From: Hormiphora californensis
Taxonomy: Eukaryota; Ctenophora; Tentaculata; Cydippida; Pleurobrachiidae
Assembly: GCA_020137815.1 (NCBI GenBank)
Contig: CM035360.1
Coordinates: forward strand, 5,741,059 to 5,791,058
Length of the DNA stretch: 50,000 nt
Direction: 5' to 3'
Shown in pieces: positions 1-11,733 of this stretch (position 1 is its first letter; every line of letters begins with the position of its first letter). A model generated the notes under the pieces. That model saw nothing but the letters and a program-made list of their open reading frames with translations, ran no database searches and was not told where the DNA came from. The position numbers and the translations under genes were made by a program.

Positions 1-1207
1 CGCGGGGGGTGGGTGGTAGGTTGCAAAATCAATCCCAATCCGTTACTTCATTCTCTAGTTAAAAAATCAGGTAACTATTCCCTCCCTGATCTTACTTTGT
101 GTTGAAGCTTAAGGAAGCTATCCTATATCAGCTCCCCGATTTCAAATGTTACCCCACCCACATTCAGTTGCTTGCTTCGACCCTGTTCACCGCGCCCCGC
201 AAGGGGTAAAATAAAAGGGCTCGAACATATCACCATTTCAAGATGTTGACTGTGCACCTGATGAGGGAGAGTGAGTTTCCGTCCGGGTTTGTATGTGGAG
301 GAAGGGACAACAAGATACTACGGGGGACTCATCCTACAGGGCCTTTTACAGCATTGGAACCCACCCGGGGTGAGATATACAACATCCTCTGTTCTTTTTT
401 CTTTTTCCATCCCACCTTCAGAAGCCCATGTTTTCTCTGTTATATCAAACTAATCCTTCCTTTCTCAGACAACGCTGCCTGACCCAGAGTTCAAGCCGAA
501 ACAGTTGTGTTACCCCCGCATACACCATTTGCTCTTGTAGAGGGGAGTGATGGATGTGGCCGAACTCTCTTTAGTAACACAACTCCATAGTTTCAACAAC
601 AAATTTAGTCCCGATTAGTAGCACACCCAACCCATAGGGACTAAGACCTACAGACCCTACTAGAATAAAGTAGCACGAGAACGTGGCGAGAAGGATAGCA
701 GGATTCTAGAGGAACTAATTCCAACCTGGGTTTCACACCTGAAAGTGAAGAATGAATGCCAAGATTCACCAAGATATGCATTCTACATTGAACAATTCTC
801 GGATGACCCACCTCCTAAATCCCGGAGGAAGTGGGCTCTCTGCTAAGTCATTGGTCATATCAAGAGTGTATTGATAAGGGCTGCTGGAGTATGTTAGACG
901 GGATGGCATCTAGGAAGGGGGAGGTAATTGGAATGGGCGGGAAAGGGGGGGGGATTCTAGCTTGCTTATTGTTGGTCTCCTTTCCCGGTTCTTCCGTTCT
1001 CTCTGCAATGATTCTTGGCATATCAAAAGTTATTGAGATGTAGCTGAAAGATCTGGGGCACGACACCTCTCCCATCCAGGTTAGCAATATCGTAATAACC
1101 AGAGGTGCAGTCCAATGGACTAGGACAGTTAACAACATATGGAGTGTAGTGATCTGGACTAATGTATCTTGTCACACAGAACGTAGCATATGCCAGTGAG
1201 TGGGTAA
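1..1207 (+). pseudogene. WDR48: WDR48 3' part, inverted noisy copy
   Basis: Plus-strand copy of the last WDR48 exons. Position 1 falls at the donor of exon 8. Exon 9 starts at about 243 (MLTVHL, then a lost base breaks DEGE), exon 10 is about 469-574, exon 11 about 664-1,207 with stop TAA near 1,205. Recognisable pieces include [14 protein letters not shown] (frame-shifted) and the VIEM and IVITRG neighbourhood, where the clean copy reads VIEYVADKI. Frames change several times through single-base losses, and the exon 10 donor has lost its first G. It is the mirror of 18,669-19,790. I call it broken as written, but the breaks look like read errors, not decay. Confidence 0.85.
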
Positions 1208-1539
1208 TGGGTAACGAAGTTAACCCTCCCTTGCAGCGCAGAGTTATTTCGTAACCAAGGGGTAACTGGGTGTGCAGAACTGTCCCGTAGTGAAACAGAA
1301 TGATATATGCTGATAATGTGACGAATTGAGTAGTATTGCTTCTTATGTTCACATGACTTGTTGTTCAGTAAATTGATGGTTTGAGAGGACTTATGTATTT
1401 GGCGAGAGAAAGGTTTTTGGAAAGAGTTGTGTGTTATTGTTCCTTTTTTTCGTGTGTTAATGTGTATGCTGTATGTTATTTTCTTTCCCAAAACCCAAAT
1501 TCAAGACATTTTCATTTCCCTGGGGTTTCGGTTCTTGTA
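1208..1539. other. Intergenic, downstream of WDR48 (left arm)
   Basis: No gene seen. This is the mirror of 18,292-18,668. Short reading frames here are not supported: they are not kept in the clean copy at 32,932-33,284. Confidence 0.6.
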
Positions 1540-1899
1540 GGTAGGCGGTAATGTACCAGATCTGAGAGAAACGTACGTGCAAAACCACGTTTTTGTCCAT
1601 AACTCAGTCATTTCTTGACCAATTTGCAAATCTTGGGTGCGTTGGAAAGAGGACATTTAGGTCTTTCAAATGAGCCTAATAAAACTAAAATCGGCGCAAA
1701 ATGCGGGGTCATGGCGCAAAATGCGCGTTTCGCCACCACGCCGCGCATTTTGCGCGATTTTAGTTTAATTAGGCTCATTTGAAAGAGCCAAAGTCCTCTT
1801 TCCAATGAGCAAAGATTTTGCAAATTGGTCAAGAAATGGCTGAGTTATGGGCAAAAACGTGCGAAATTCTCACAGATCTGGTAACATTTACCGCCTACC
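1540..1899. mobile_element. Hairpin DNA element, left-arm copy
   Basis: Copy of the 372-bp element at 32,551-32,922. Both ends show GGTAGGCGGTAA or its complement. The inner part folds back: GCGCAAAATGCG blocks on one side face CGCATTTTGCGC blocks on the other, flanked by the AATTAAAC / AGGCTCATTTGAAAG arms. The flanking 9-bp target duplication is intact on the left (GTTCTTGTA) and damaged on the right. Confidence 0.85.
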
Positions 1900-2728
1900 G
1901 TTTGTATTAGGAGAAGGCGAAGGGGTCTGTAGGACAATTCGTAATCAATCCTAGTCTCGACAGAATGTCCAATAAGTTATGTCCCCTGACTCACCATGTG
2001 CTTCTCTCCATTGAAGACCGGTGTGTCTCCTAATTGGGAGCTGAGTGAGCCAAGTGTGTGTGTTGTGTGTACACTGTGATACTGTGTTTTTGATCTCTAC
2101 TGTCTGCAAAATCATGCGTTGGTATGTTTTCTCACAGCTACAGCTTCTATCTACCATTATTGTCACTTTCTGTCGCCCTCCCCCCACTGAGCTCTGTAAT
2201 CCCCCTTACCGGTCACTGGTCAATGATCTTGGCCTCTGAACACTGTATTTACAAACCCGGCCATAAACATTGATCTGTTCTTACTGTCTCCGCGGTCTTG
2301 AGGAATAGGACCTAAAAATCTAGAGTGACACAATCCTGTTGGCGGTGCGAGACCCGTCTCAGCGCACTGTCAAAATCGGGGTCTGGCGCCAGACAAGCAT
2401 ATCTCAATAATGCCAGTCCAATAATAACCCAGACTCTGTCCCGCGTACAGGGGTGAGAAAGCACCAACGAACCGGTTACGAGGCACGGAGTGAGGTCAGG
2501 TGATGGTGTCAACATATTACATCTCATCTTCCTCCCTCTTATCTCGTTCTTGTGCTGTGGTTCGAACTGAAAATATCGCTAAAGAGTGTGAGTCCTGTCA
2601 GAGCACGCGAGAACTGTGGTCAGAGCATTGGCCTGGCAAGGTGAGTCAGTCCTTCTTTTCCCTCTTAAAATAATTGAACTACACGACCTCTGCTTACATT
2701 TCTAACACAACAACCTCTCCCTACACAG
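1900..2728. other. Region 5' of the two-TM exons (left arm)
   Basis: Mirror of 17,079-17,915. It contains one copy of the short CTGTCTGGCG-bounded repeat (near 2,335-2,400). It also contains the noisy counterpart of the open frame at 17,513-17,770 and a candidate small exon ending at about 2,640 before a GTGAGT donor. No product is recognisable. Confidence 0.5.
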
Positions 2729-3190
2729 GTATGCCAATCTAAAGAGTATCCAAATGATGGGCCCGTCAGAAACCCACCCTCATCTCCCTTACTCACCGCT
2801 CTTAATTCACGGGATTGGTGCCTTCGTTGTGTGGCGACGGGGGGAGGATACAGGTATTGTTCCGCGTTATCTAACGATCGATATCATACTTTAGAGCGGT
2901 CAAGTTTCGTTATATACTACATCCTTTTGACAGAAAACTGCGGTAAATGAATATGAATCTCTTCCATGCCTAATTTCCTTGTTGAGTAACGAACAACACT
3001 ATTTTCCAGGAAGAACTTATTGTGCTCATGTCTTGGGAGATATCAATGGTATCATTCCTCCTCCTTTCTATCTCTTCTTCAAGACCTCTGTTAACACGGT
3101 AAGAATATCTAATCAGTCTGGCGCTGTCTGCGCCGCGGACCCATCTGAGCGCATTGTGATTGAGATTCAAAAACGGTGACGCGCAGATAG
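2729..3190 (+). pseudogene. Two-TM protein, last two exons, inverted copy
   Basis: Plus-strand mirror of the minus-strand exons at 16,950-17,078 and 16,610-16,790. The exons here are about 2,729-2,853 (acceptor CTACACAG, donor GTATTG) and 3,010-3,190 (acceptor TTTTCCAG, stop TAG). The first exon is 125 bp against 129 bp in the clean arm, so its frame is broken. See the right-arm entry for the protein. Confidence 0.6.
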
Positions 3191-3690
3191 ATAACAAGAA
3201 TAACTGCATTATGTTTATAATGCTATGTTTCCCCGCCATAAAGTCGACGACACGTGTGTGGTCATTTTGAGGTTTAGAAATCCAAAGGGCCTGCCTTTGT
3301 AGCATTGATAGTGACTATTTAACAGAGATGCGCCGTTTCTCAGAAATAAAAATGAGCTCATGTTAAATATGTCCCTTATGACAGAGAGTCTCTGTCAGAC
3401 TGTCTGACCGCCGACCCCTCTGAGCGCACTTTTGAGAATCAAATGGGGTATGGGCGCCGCCATACAGCTGTCAGAGACTGTCTGTGTATTGTATTATCTG
3501 GTCACCTCTCTAATCTGTACGTGACTTAGCTAGGCAGAGAGAGCTGAAGAGTGAGACCTAATCTTGGGTCTCCTGTGTGACGGGCAGGCAAACTATGATA
3601 GATAATCCATATTTATCTTTATTTCATTTGTTGAGTATACTCTCCTGTCAAGGGGTCCCATCCCCTTTTTTTATCGGGAAAAAACATAAA
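3191..3690. other. Spacer between two-TM gene and satellite (left arm)
   Basis: Mirror of 16,094-16,609. It contains a copy (about 3,390-3,465) of the short repeat with core TGAGCGCACTTTTGAGAATC. No gene seen. Confidence 0.55.
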
Positions 3691-6612
3691 TTCATAAGTT
3701 AGCTATTCTCCGGCTGGGTATAGGGCTGAGGTACTGGCAAGATATAGTAGGATCGCTATTGCCCACATGTCAAGTCTATTCGGATATACAAGTTTTTTAA
3801 AAGGTTGGGGGGTCACAGGGACCGTCTTGCTTCGCTCCCCGTTAACATTGCCTGTAACCGGGGGGGTCCACTAAGCTCTCATATATACTCGGCATTACTC
3901 CCAACCACTAGTAGTGGTTAGTAACTCTCTATACTGGTAAATCCGTTTATAGAAACAATCCTTGTGTTTTAGTAGCGATCACTCCGTATATTTGCACTGA
4001 CCCAGTATTACCACACATTATTGTGCAATTGGCACTATGGGATTTCTCCACTGCGGCCACTGTGAGTAATCAGCCACTATATAAGGTACATCTTGGTTGC
4101 TAACCAGTCAATACATTAGAGAGGGTTGTAGCACCGGGAGGTAATGAGTAAACACACACACACGCATTGAGCAAGCTCAATGTTTAGCTATTCCTGGCTG
4201 GGTATAGGGCTGAGGTACTGGCAAGATATAGTAGGATCGCTATTGCCCACATGTCAAGTCATCGGATATACAAGTTTTTTAAAAGGTTGGGGGGTCACAG
4301 GGACCGTCTTAGCTTCGCTCCCCGTTAACATTGCCTGTAACCGGGGGTCCACTAAGCTCTCATATATACTCGGCCATTATCCCAACCACGTAGTGGTTTT
4401 CAGTACCCTCTATACTGGTAAATCCGTATAGAAACAATCCTTGTGTTTTACTAGCGATCACCCCGTATATCTTGCACTGACCCGGATTACCACACATAAT
4501 TGTGCAATGGCACTATGGGATTTTCCACTGCGGCCGGCACTGTGAGTAATCAGCCACTATATAGTACATTTGGTTGCTAACCAGTCAAAATTGATAGAGG
4601 GGTGTAGCACCGGGAGGTAATGAGTAAACACACACACACGCATTGAGCAAGCTCAATGTAGCTATCTCCTGCGCTGGGTATAGGGTGAGGTACTGGCAAG
4701 ATATAGTAGGATCGCTATTGCCCACATGTCAAGTCTATTCGATATACAAGTTTTTAAAAGGTTGGGGGGTCACAGGGACGTCTTGCTTCGCTCCCCGTTA
4801 CCTTGCCTGTAACCGGGGGTCCACTAAGCTCTCATATACTCGGCCATTACTCCCAACCACTAGTAGTGGTTTTCAGTACCTCTTATACTGGTAATCGTAT
4901 AAGTATAGAAACAATCCTTGTGTTTTAGTAGCGATCACTCCGTATATCTTGCACTGACCCAGTATTACCACACATTAATTGTGCAATTGGCACTATGGGA
5001 TTTCTCACTGCGGCGGCACTGTGAGTAATCAGCCACTATATAAGCTACATCTTGGTTGCTACCAGTCAATACATTAGAGAGGGGTTGAGAGCACACGGGA
5101 GGTATGAGTAAACAACACACACACGCATTGAGCAAGTTAATACTATCCGGGCGGGTGAGGGTACTGGCAAGATATAGAGGACGCTATTGCCACATGTCAA
5201 GTCTATTCGGATATACAAGTTTTTAAAAGGTGGGGGGTCACAGGGACCGTTTAGCTTCGCTCCCCGTTAACATTGCCTGTAACCGGGGGTCCACTAGCTC
5301 TCATATATACTCGGCCATTACTCCCAACCACGTAAGTGGTTTTACGTACCTTTATACGGTAATCCGTATAGAAACAATCCTTGTGTTTTAGTAGCGATCA
5401 CTCCGTATATCTTGCAGACCCAGTATTACCACACATTAATTGTGCAATTGGCACTATGGGGTTTCTCCATGCGCGGGCACTGTGAGTAATCAGCCACTAT
5501 ATAACTACATCTTGGTTGCTAACCAGTCAATACATTAGTAGAGGGGGGGTTAGTCACCGGGAGGTAATGGTAAACACACACACACGCATTGAGCAAGCTC
5601 AATGTTTAGCTATTCTCCGGCTGGGTATAGGGCTGAGGTACTGGGAAGATATAGTAGGATCGCTATTGCCCACATGTCAAGTTTGGATCATATACAAGTT
5701 TTTAAAAGGTTGGGGGTCACAGGGACCGTTCTAGCTTCGCTCCCCGTTACATTGCCTGTAACCGGGGGTCCACTAAGCTCTCATATAACTCGGCCATTAC
5801 TCCAACCACTAGTAGTGGTTTTCAGTACTCTTATACTGGTAAATCCGTATAGAAACATCTTGTGTTTTAGTAGCGATCACTCCTATATCTTGCACTGACC
5901 CAGTATTACCCACATTAATTGTGCAATTGCACTATGGGATTTCTCCACTGCGGCCGGCACTGTGAGTAATCAGCACCTATATAAGCTACATCTTGGTTGC
6001 TAACCAGTCAATAATTAGTAGAGGGGGTTGTCGCACCGGGAGGTAATGAGTATAAACACACACACACGCATTGAGCAAGCTCAATGTTTAGCTATTTCCG
6101 GCTGGGTATAGGGCTGAGGTACTGGCAAGATATAGTAGGATCGCTATTGCCCACATGTCAAGTCTATTCGGATATACAAGTTTTTAAAGGTTGGGGGGTC
6201 ACAGGGACCGTCTTAGCTCGTCCCCGTTAACATTGCCTGTAACCGGGGGTCCACAGCTCTTATTATACTCGGCCATTACTCCAACCACTAGTAGTGGTTT
6301 TCAGTACCTCTTATACTGGTAATCCGTATAGAAACATCCTTGTGTTTTAGTAGCGATCACTCCGTATATCTTGCACGACCCAGTATTACCACACATTAAT
6401 TGTGCAATTGGCACTGGGATTTCTCCACTGCGGCCGGCACGTGAGTAATCAGCCACTATTATAGCTACATCTTGGTGCTAACCAGTCATACATTAGTAGA
6501 GGGGTTGTAGCACCGGGAGGTAATGAGTAAACACACACACACGCATTGAGCAAGCTCAATGTTTAGCTATTCTCCGGCTGGGTATAGGTGAGGTTCTGGC
6601 AAGATATAGTAG
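3691..6612 (+). repeat. 491-bp satellite, ~6 direct units, noisy
   Basis: The landmark GATATAGTAG recurs at 3,741, 4,225, 4,700, 5,171 (damaged), 5,648, 6,129 and 6,603. Spacings are 471-484 bp, whereas the clean arm has an even 489-491 bp. Each unit holds an (AC)n run, the palindrome CATTGAGCAAGCTCAATG and the palindromic block AACCACTAGTAGTGGTT. Long reading frames here (for example 4,180-4,431) repeat with the unit and are not genes. Confidence 0.95.
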
Positions 6613-7108
6613 TACAACCCCTCTACTAATGTATGACTGGTTAGCAACCAAGATGTAGCTTATATAGTGGCTGATTACTCACAGTGCCGGCCGCAGGGGA
6701 GAAATCCCATAGTGCCAATGCACAATTAATGTGTGGTAATACTGGGTCAGTGCAAGAATACGGAGTGATCGTACTAAAACACAAGGATGTTTCTATACGG
6801 ATTTACCATATAAGAGGTACTGAAAACCATAATAGTGGTTGGGAGTAATGGCCGAGTATATATGAGAGCTTAGTGGACCCCCGGTTACAGGCAATGTTAA
6901 CGGGGAGCGAAGCTAGACGGTCCCTGTGACCCCCCAACCTTTTAAAAAACTTGTATATCCGAATAGACTTGACATGTGGGCCATAGCGATCCTACTATAT
7001 CTTGCCAGTACCTCAGCCTATACCCAGCCGGAGAATAGCAAACATTGAGCTTGCTCAATGCGTGTGTGTGTGTTACTCATTACCTCCGGTGCTACAACCC
7101 TCTACTAA
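6613..7108 (-). repeat. Inverted satellite unit, left arm
   Basis: At 6,613 the array flips: GATATAGTAG runs directly into TACAACCCCTCTACTAATG, and one unit follows in reverse orientation until about 7,108, next to AAAATTCATAAAGT. The same flip exists in the clean arm at 13,086, so it is part of the locus and not an error private to this arm. Confidence 0.92.
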
Positions 7109-8440
7109 AATAAAAAAATTCATAAAGTCAAATTGCCGTTAAATATCAGTCGTCCTTCGGCTCAGGGCTCAACCAACGTGGCTTGCACGCCACCATGATA
7201 GGTCACACCCAAAAACAGGTCGCATCAATAACATTGTTTGAGTAACTTACTACTCTTCAAATATTTCAGGGGGTCGCATTTATGGGAGTCGCTTGGTCTG
7301 GCACCTAATAACAGGAGTACTATTCCTCAAAGAGGACTATTGGGGGACTGTCCTCTCCCTCCCCTCCTGGCGTGGACCACTACCTAGCGTACACTGGACA
7401 AAACATTACCCGCCTCAACTAACAACTGTAACGGCATGTGACATTGGAACAAAACGGGAAACAGACATTACACAACTAACTGAACTAACGCTGATTTTAG
7501 TGACGTTTCGGTTTTGATTTTTTGAATGTGAACGTGCAAAAGTTGAAAGTTTTTTGTAAAAACGTGATTACTGATGTTTAGCTCGCACAACCTGATACTG
7601 ATATGACTTTGTTACAAATATAGGACTGAGTTTCTATATCGATAAGAAGTACCACTGCCAGTCACACCCTGATGATAAGTCCGCCACTAATCTGGACAAG
7701 GACACCGATTAGAAATTATCCAACGTCACTGATTATGCGTCACTGCTAGTAGTATATCCCAACAAGCCACGCGGCATCCCTCCTAATATATACTGATGGT
7801 GTGAGGTTTTAGTGGTGGGAAGCTGTCCTACCATTGCACTTCCAGTTACACCACACTGTGATAGAGGCTAACATCAATGTATAAAAGAGACAACCGCAAG
7901 CCTATACAGGGTGTGAACTGCATGTCGTGTTTGCTGTCGCGAGCGCGCTGCGAGACAAGCAAACACGTCAAGGTTCATTAACAAGCATGCTGCTCAGTCA
8001 TTTTGATTAATACACAATGTAAGGATACCAGTAATAGGTGAGACTCTTGCGTCACCCTCGTTCAAGTACCGTGGAAAAAAAAGCGTACACGCAAACTGAT
8101 GCCCATTTTCCTCGCGTGACCCCGATTCAGCAGTTTGAGACACCAACTCTTTAGGGGGCCATATCTCAGGAACCAGACAAGATAGGAAAAATCGCCGTCT
8201 AACGAGGCGTACAGTTTTTAATCTAGTTTACCACTGTACCGGCCGTTTCACTCTCCGACCTAAAACAAAAATCGCAACCCCACAAAACTTCAAAATAATG
8301 AAATTCGCATCTCGCATGTCGTGTTCATGTCGTGTTGCATGTCGTGTCATGTTATTGACGCGCTCGCGTTCAACTCTCACACAGCAGCTGCAGAACATGG
8401 CGGGAAACATCGAGGAGTAGAGAGAGGGTCGGTGCCGAAT
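7109..8440. other. Spacer between satellite and minisatellite (left arm)
   Basis: Mirror of 11,210-12,570. No gene recognised: the frame at 7,293-7,517 (74 codons) is partly kept in the other arm (12,195-12,389) but has no recognisable domain. It holds CG-rich inverted repeats near 7,930-7,970 and ATGTCGTGTT-type short direct repeats near 8,315-8,350. TATAAAAGAG at about 7,880 resembles a TATA box, without a gene to support it. Confidence 0.5.
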
Positions 8441-9789
8441 CAAATATTTCTTGATCTTGATCTACTCCATCTCTCAGCTATCCTACCCCTCATCAACTCG
8501 ATCTCTCAGCTACCCTACCCCTCATCTACTCCATCTTTCAGCTACCCTACCCCTCATGTACTCCATCTTTCAGCTACCCTACCCCTTATCTAGTCCATCT
8601 CTCAGCTACCCTACTCCTCATCTACTCCATCTCTCAGCTTCCCTATTAGGAAGCATAGAGATGGAAACGATTAGGGTAGGAATCCCCTATCCATAATCGT
8701 TTCCATCTCTATGCTTCCCTAGCCCCATCAACTCCATCTTTCAGCTACCCTACCCTAATCTAGTCCATCTCTCGCTCCCAACCCTACTCCTCATTAATCC
8801 ATCTCTCAGCTACCCTACCTCCCATTTACTCCATTCTCAGCTTCCCTACCTCCCATTTACTCCATCTCTCAGCTAACCTACCTCCCATTTTTACCTCCAT
8901 ATCTCAGCTTCCCACCTCCCATTTACCCATCTCTCAGCTTACCCTACCTCCCATTTACCCCCATCTCTCAGCTCCCTAACTCCCCCTTTACTCCATCTCT
9001 CAGCTTCCCTACCTCCCATTTTACTCCATATCTCAGCTACCCAACCCCCCCATTCACTCCATCTATCAGCTTCCCTACCTCCCATTTACTCCATCTCTCA
9101 GCTTCCCTACCTCCCATTTACTCCATCTCTCAGCTTCCCTACCTCCCATTTACTCCATCCTCTCAGCTTACCCTACCTCCCATTTACTCCATATCTCAGC
9201 TTCCTACCCTACCTCCATTTACTCCATCTCTCAGATACCCTACCTCCCATTTACTCCATCTCTCAGCTTACCTACCTCCCATTTACTCCATCTCTCAGCT
9301 TCCCTACATCCCATTTACTCCATCTCTCAGCTTCCTACCTCCCCTTTACTCCCCTCTCTCAGCTACCCAACCTCCCATTCACTCCCATCTATCAGCTACC
9401 CTACCTCCCCTTTACTCCATCTTCAGCTTCCTACCTCCCATTTACCCATCCTCCAGCTTTTCCCCACCTCCCATTTACCTCCCATCCCTGCCTCCCCTTA
9501 CTCCATTTTCTTAGCTACCCTACCTCCCATTTACTCCATTTTCTCAGCTAACCCTACCACCCCTTTACTCCATCTCTCAGCTACCCTAACCCCCCATTTA
9601 CTCCATCTCTAGCTTCCCCACCTCCCATTTACTCCATCTTTCAGCTTCCCTACCTCCCTTTACTCCATTGCTTCCCTTCCCCCACCTCCCATTTACTCAT
9701 CCTCCTCAGCTTTTCCCCACCCCATTTACTCCATCTCTCAGCTTCTCCCTACCTCCCATTTCTCCATCTCTCATTTATCTAACATTCCT
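8441..9789 (+). repeat. ~32-bp minisatellite, left half
   Basis: About 40 tandem units of a C/T-rich consensus containing CCATTTACTCCATCTCTCAG, with an early variant CTCATCTACTCCATC before 8,640. Units vary mostly by one-base gains and losses. The array turns into its own reverse complement at about 9,790. Reading frames across it are repeats, not genes. Confidence 0.93.
8651..8716. repeat. Hairpin inside the minisatellite
   Basis: AAGCATAGAGATGGAAACGA (from 8,651) faces TCGTTTCCATCTCTATGCTT (ending 8,716). The two 23-bp arms are perfectly complementary around a 20-bp loop. A damaged mirror copy lies at about 10,915-10,990. It interrupts two minisatellite variants, so it may be the scar of an inserted hairpin or a local fold-back. 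Confidence 0.85.
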
Positions 9790-11190
9790 ACCCTGAGAAT
9801 GGGTAAATGGGAGGTAGGGGAAGCTGAGAGATGGGAGTAAATGGGAGGTAGGGAAGCTGAGAGATGGAGTTTAAAAGGGAGGTAGGGAAAGGTGAGAGAT
9901 GAGTAAATGGGGTGGTAGGGTAGCTGAAAGATGGAGTAAATGGGAGGTAGGTAAGCTCAGAGATGGATCAAATGGGAGGTAGGGTAGTGAGGGATGGAGT
10001 AAATGGGAGGTAGGGGAAACTGGAGATGGAGTAAATGGAGGTTTGGTAAGCTCAGAGATGGATCAAATGGGAGGTAGGAGCTGAGGGATGGAGTAAATGG
10101 GAGTAGGGAAGCTGAGAGATGGAGTAAAAATTTGGGAGGTAGGTAAGCTGAGAGATGAGTAAATGGGAGGTAGGGTATCTGAGAGATGGAGGACATGGAG
10201 GTTGGTAGCTGAGAGATGGAGAGTAAATGGGAGGTAGGAAGCTGGAGAAGAGGAGTACAGGTAAATGACCGGATTGTAGGAAGCGAGAGATGAGAGTAAA
10301 TGGAGAGTTTAGGTAAGCTGAGCAGATGGACAGTAAATCGCGGAGGTAGGGTGTATCTGAAAGATTGGAGTAAATGGCAGTACAGGTAGAGGGAAAAGCT
10401 GAGATATGGAGGTAAATGGGAGATTAGGAGACTGAAGAGAGTGGAGTGTAAATGGGGAGTAGGGAAGCCATGAGAGATGGAGTAAATGGGAGGCGACGGT
10501 AGCGAAGCTGAGAGATGGAGTAAATGGAAGTAGGGTAGCTGATAGATGGAGTGAATGCGGAGGTTGGGGCTGAGATATGCGAGTAAATGGGAGGTTAGGG
10601 AAGCTGTGAGCGATGGCGTAAATGGGAGTTAGTTAGGGAAGCTGAGAGAGGAGTAAATGCGGAGGTAGATAGCTGAGCGATGGAGTAGTAATGGGAGGTA
10701 GGGAGCTGAGATATGGAGTAAATGAGGGAGGTCGGTTAAGCTGAGAGAGATGGAGTAAATGGGATCTTCTTTTTGGTAGGGAAGCCCTGAGAAGATGAAG
10801 TAAATGGGAGGAGGGTAGCTGAGAAAGATGGCAGTAGATGAGGAGTAGGAGCGAGAGATGACTAGATTAGCGGTAGGTAGCTGGAAAGATGGAGGTTGAT
10901 GGATAGGGAAGAATGAGGATGCGAACGTTAGGATGAGCGGATTCCATACCCCATAATCGTTTCCTCTCTATGATTCCCTAATAGGGAAGCTGAGAGATGG
11001 AGTAGATGAGGGAAGTAGACGGTTAGCTGAAGAGATGGGGGACTTTTAGATAAGGGGTAGGGTAGCTGAAAGATGGAGTAGATGAGGGGCGAGGGTAGCT
11101 GAAAGATGGAGTAGATGCAGAGGGTAGGGCTAGCTGAGAGATCGAGGGAGGTGATGAGGGGAAGGATAGCTGAGAGATGAGTAGAGTAGA
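9790..11190 (-). repeat. ~32-bp minisatellite, right half (mirror)
   Basis: Reverse complement of the array at 8,441-9,789 (AGCTGAGAGATGGAGTAAAT units). It carries many inserted single bases, for example around 10,240-10,450, and is about 60 bp longer than its mirror. The noise ends near 11,200. Confidence 0.93.
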
Positions 11191-11277
11191 TCAGGATCAA
11201 GAAATATTGATTCGGCACAGACCCTCTCTACTACTCCTCGATGTTTCCCGCAGCTTCTGCAGCTGCCTGTGTGCGAG

Positions 11278-11297
11278 TTGACGCGAGAGCGCGTCAA
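11278..11297. repeat. CG-rich short palindrome
   Basis: TTGACGCGAGAGCGCGTCAA has complementary 8-bp arms (TTGACGCG/CGCGTCAA) around AGAG. It could be a protein-binding site or a cruciform; no function is shown. Confidence 0.7.
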
Positions 11298-11695
11298 TAA
11301 CATGACACGACATGCAACACGACATGCAACACGACATGCGAGATGCGAATTTCATTATTTTGAAGTTTTGTGGGGTTGCGATTTTTGTTTTAGGTCGGAG
11401 AGTGAAACGGCCGGTACAGTGGTAAACTAGATTAAAAACTGTACGCCTCGTTAGACGGCGATTTTTCCTATCTTGTCTGGTTCCTGAGATATGGCCCCCT
11501 AAAGAGTTGGTGTCTCAAACTGCTGAATCGGGGTCACGCGAGGAAAATGGGCATCAGTTTGCGTGTACTGCTCCGTTTTTCACGGGACTTGAACGAGGGT
11601 GACGGCAAGAGTCTCACCTATTACATGGTATCCTTACATTGTGTATTAAATCTAAAATGACTGAGCAGCATGCTTGTTAATGAACCTTGACGTGT

Positions 11696-11733
11696 TTGCT
11701 TGTCTCGCAAGCGCGCTCGCGACTAGCAAACAC
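11696..11733. repeat. Imperfect CG-rich palindrome
   Basis: GTTTGCTTGTCTCGC on one side faces GCGACTAGCAAAC on the other, with AAGCGCGCTC between. The mirror copy near 7,938-7,976 has the same form. Confidence 0.6.

Larger units (their letters stand above)
1..9789. repeat. Left arm of giant inverted repeat
   Basis: The whole arm is the reverse complement of 9,790-19,790. Landmarks pair in mirror order: WDR48 3' exons (1-1,207 with 18,669-19,790), hairpin element (1,540-1,899 with 17,916-18,291), two-TM exons (2,729-3,190 with 16,610-17,078), satellite inversion point (6,613 with 13,086) and spacer edge (7,109 with 12,570). The paired coordinate sums fall from about 19,830 at the outside to about 19,580 at the centre, so this arm is shorter by roughly 250 bases. 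The loss is spread as single-base deletions. The arm runs off the window start inside WDR48. Deletion-rich scatter in coding and non-coding DNA suggests uncorrected long-read sequence rather than evolutionary divergence (inference). Confidence 0.95.

Noticed and set aside
4180-5898. Repeated 70-100-codon reading frames with PTCQV and FLKGWGVTG motifs
   Set aside because: They recur once per 491-bp satellite unit and change frame with each missing base; they are products of the repeat, not a gene family.
8321-10196. Leu/Ser/Pro-rich frames such as YPSSTPSLSYPTPH and a CRISPR-like regular array
   Set aside because: This is a ~32-bp minisatellite without distinct spacers; the frames are translations of the repeat, and the genome is animal.
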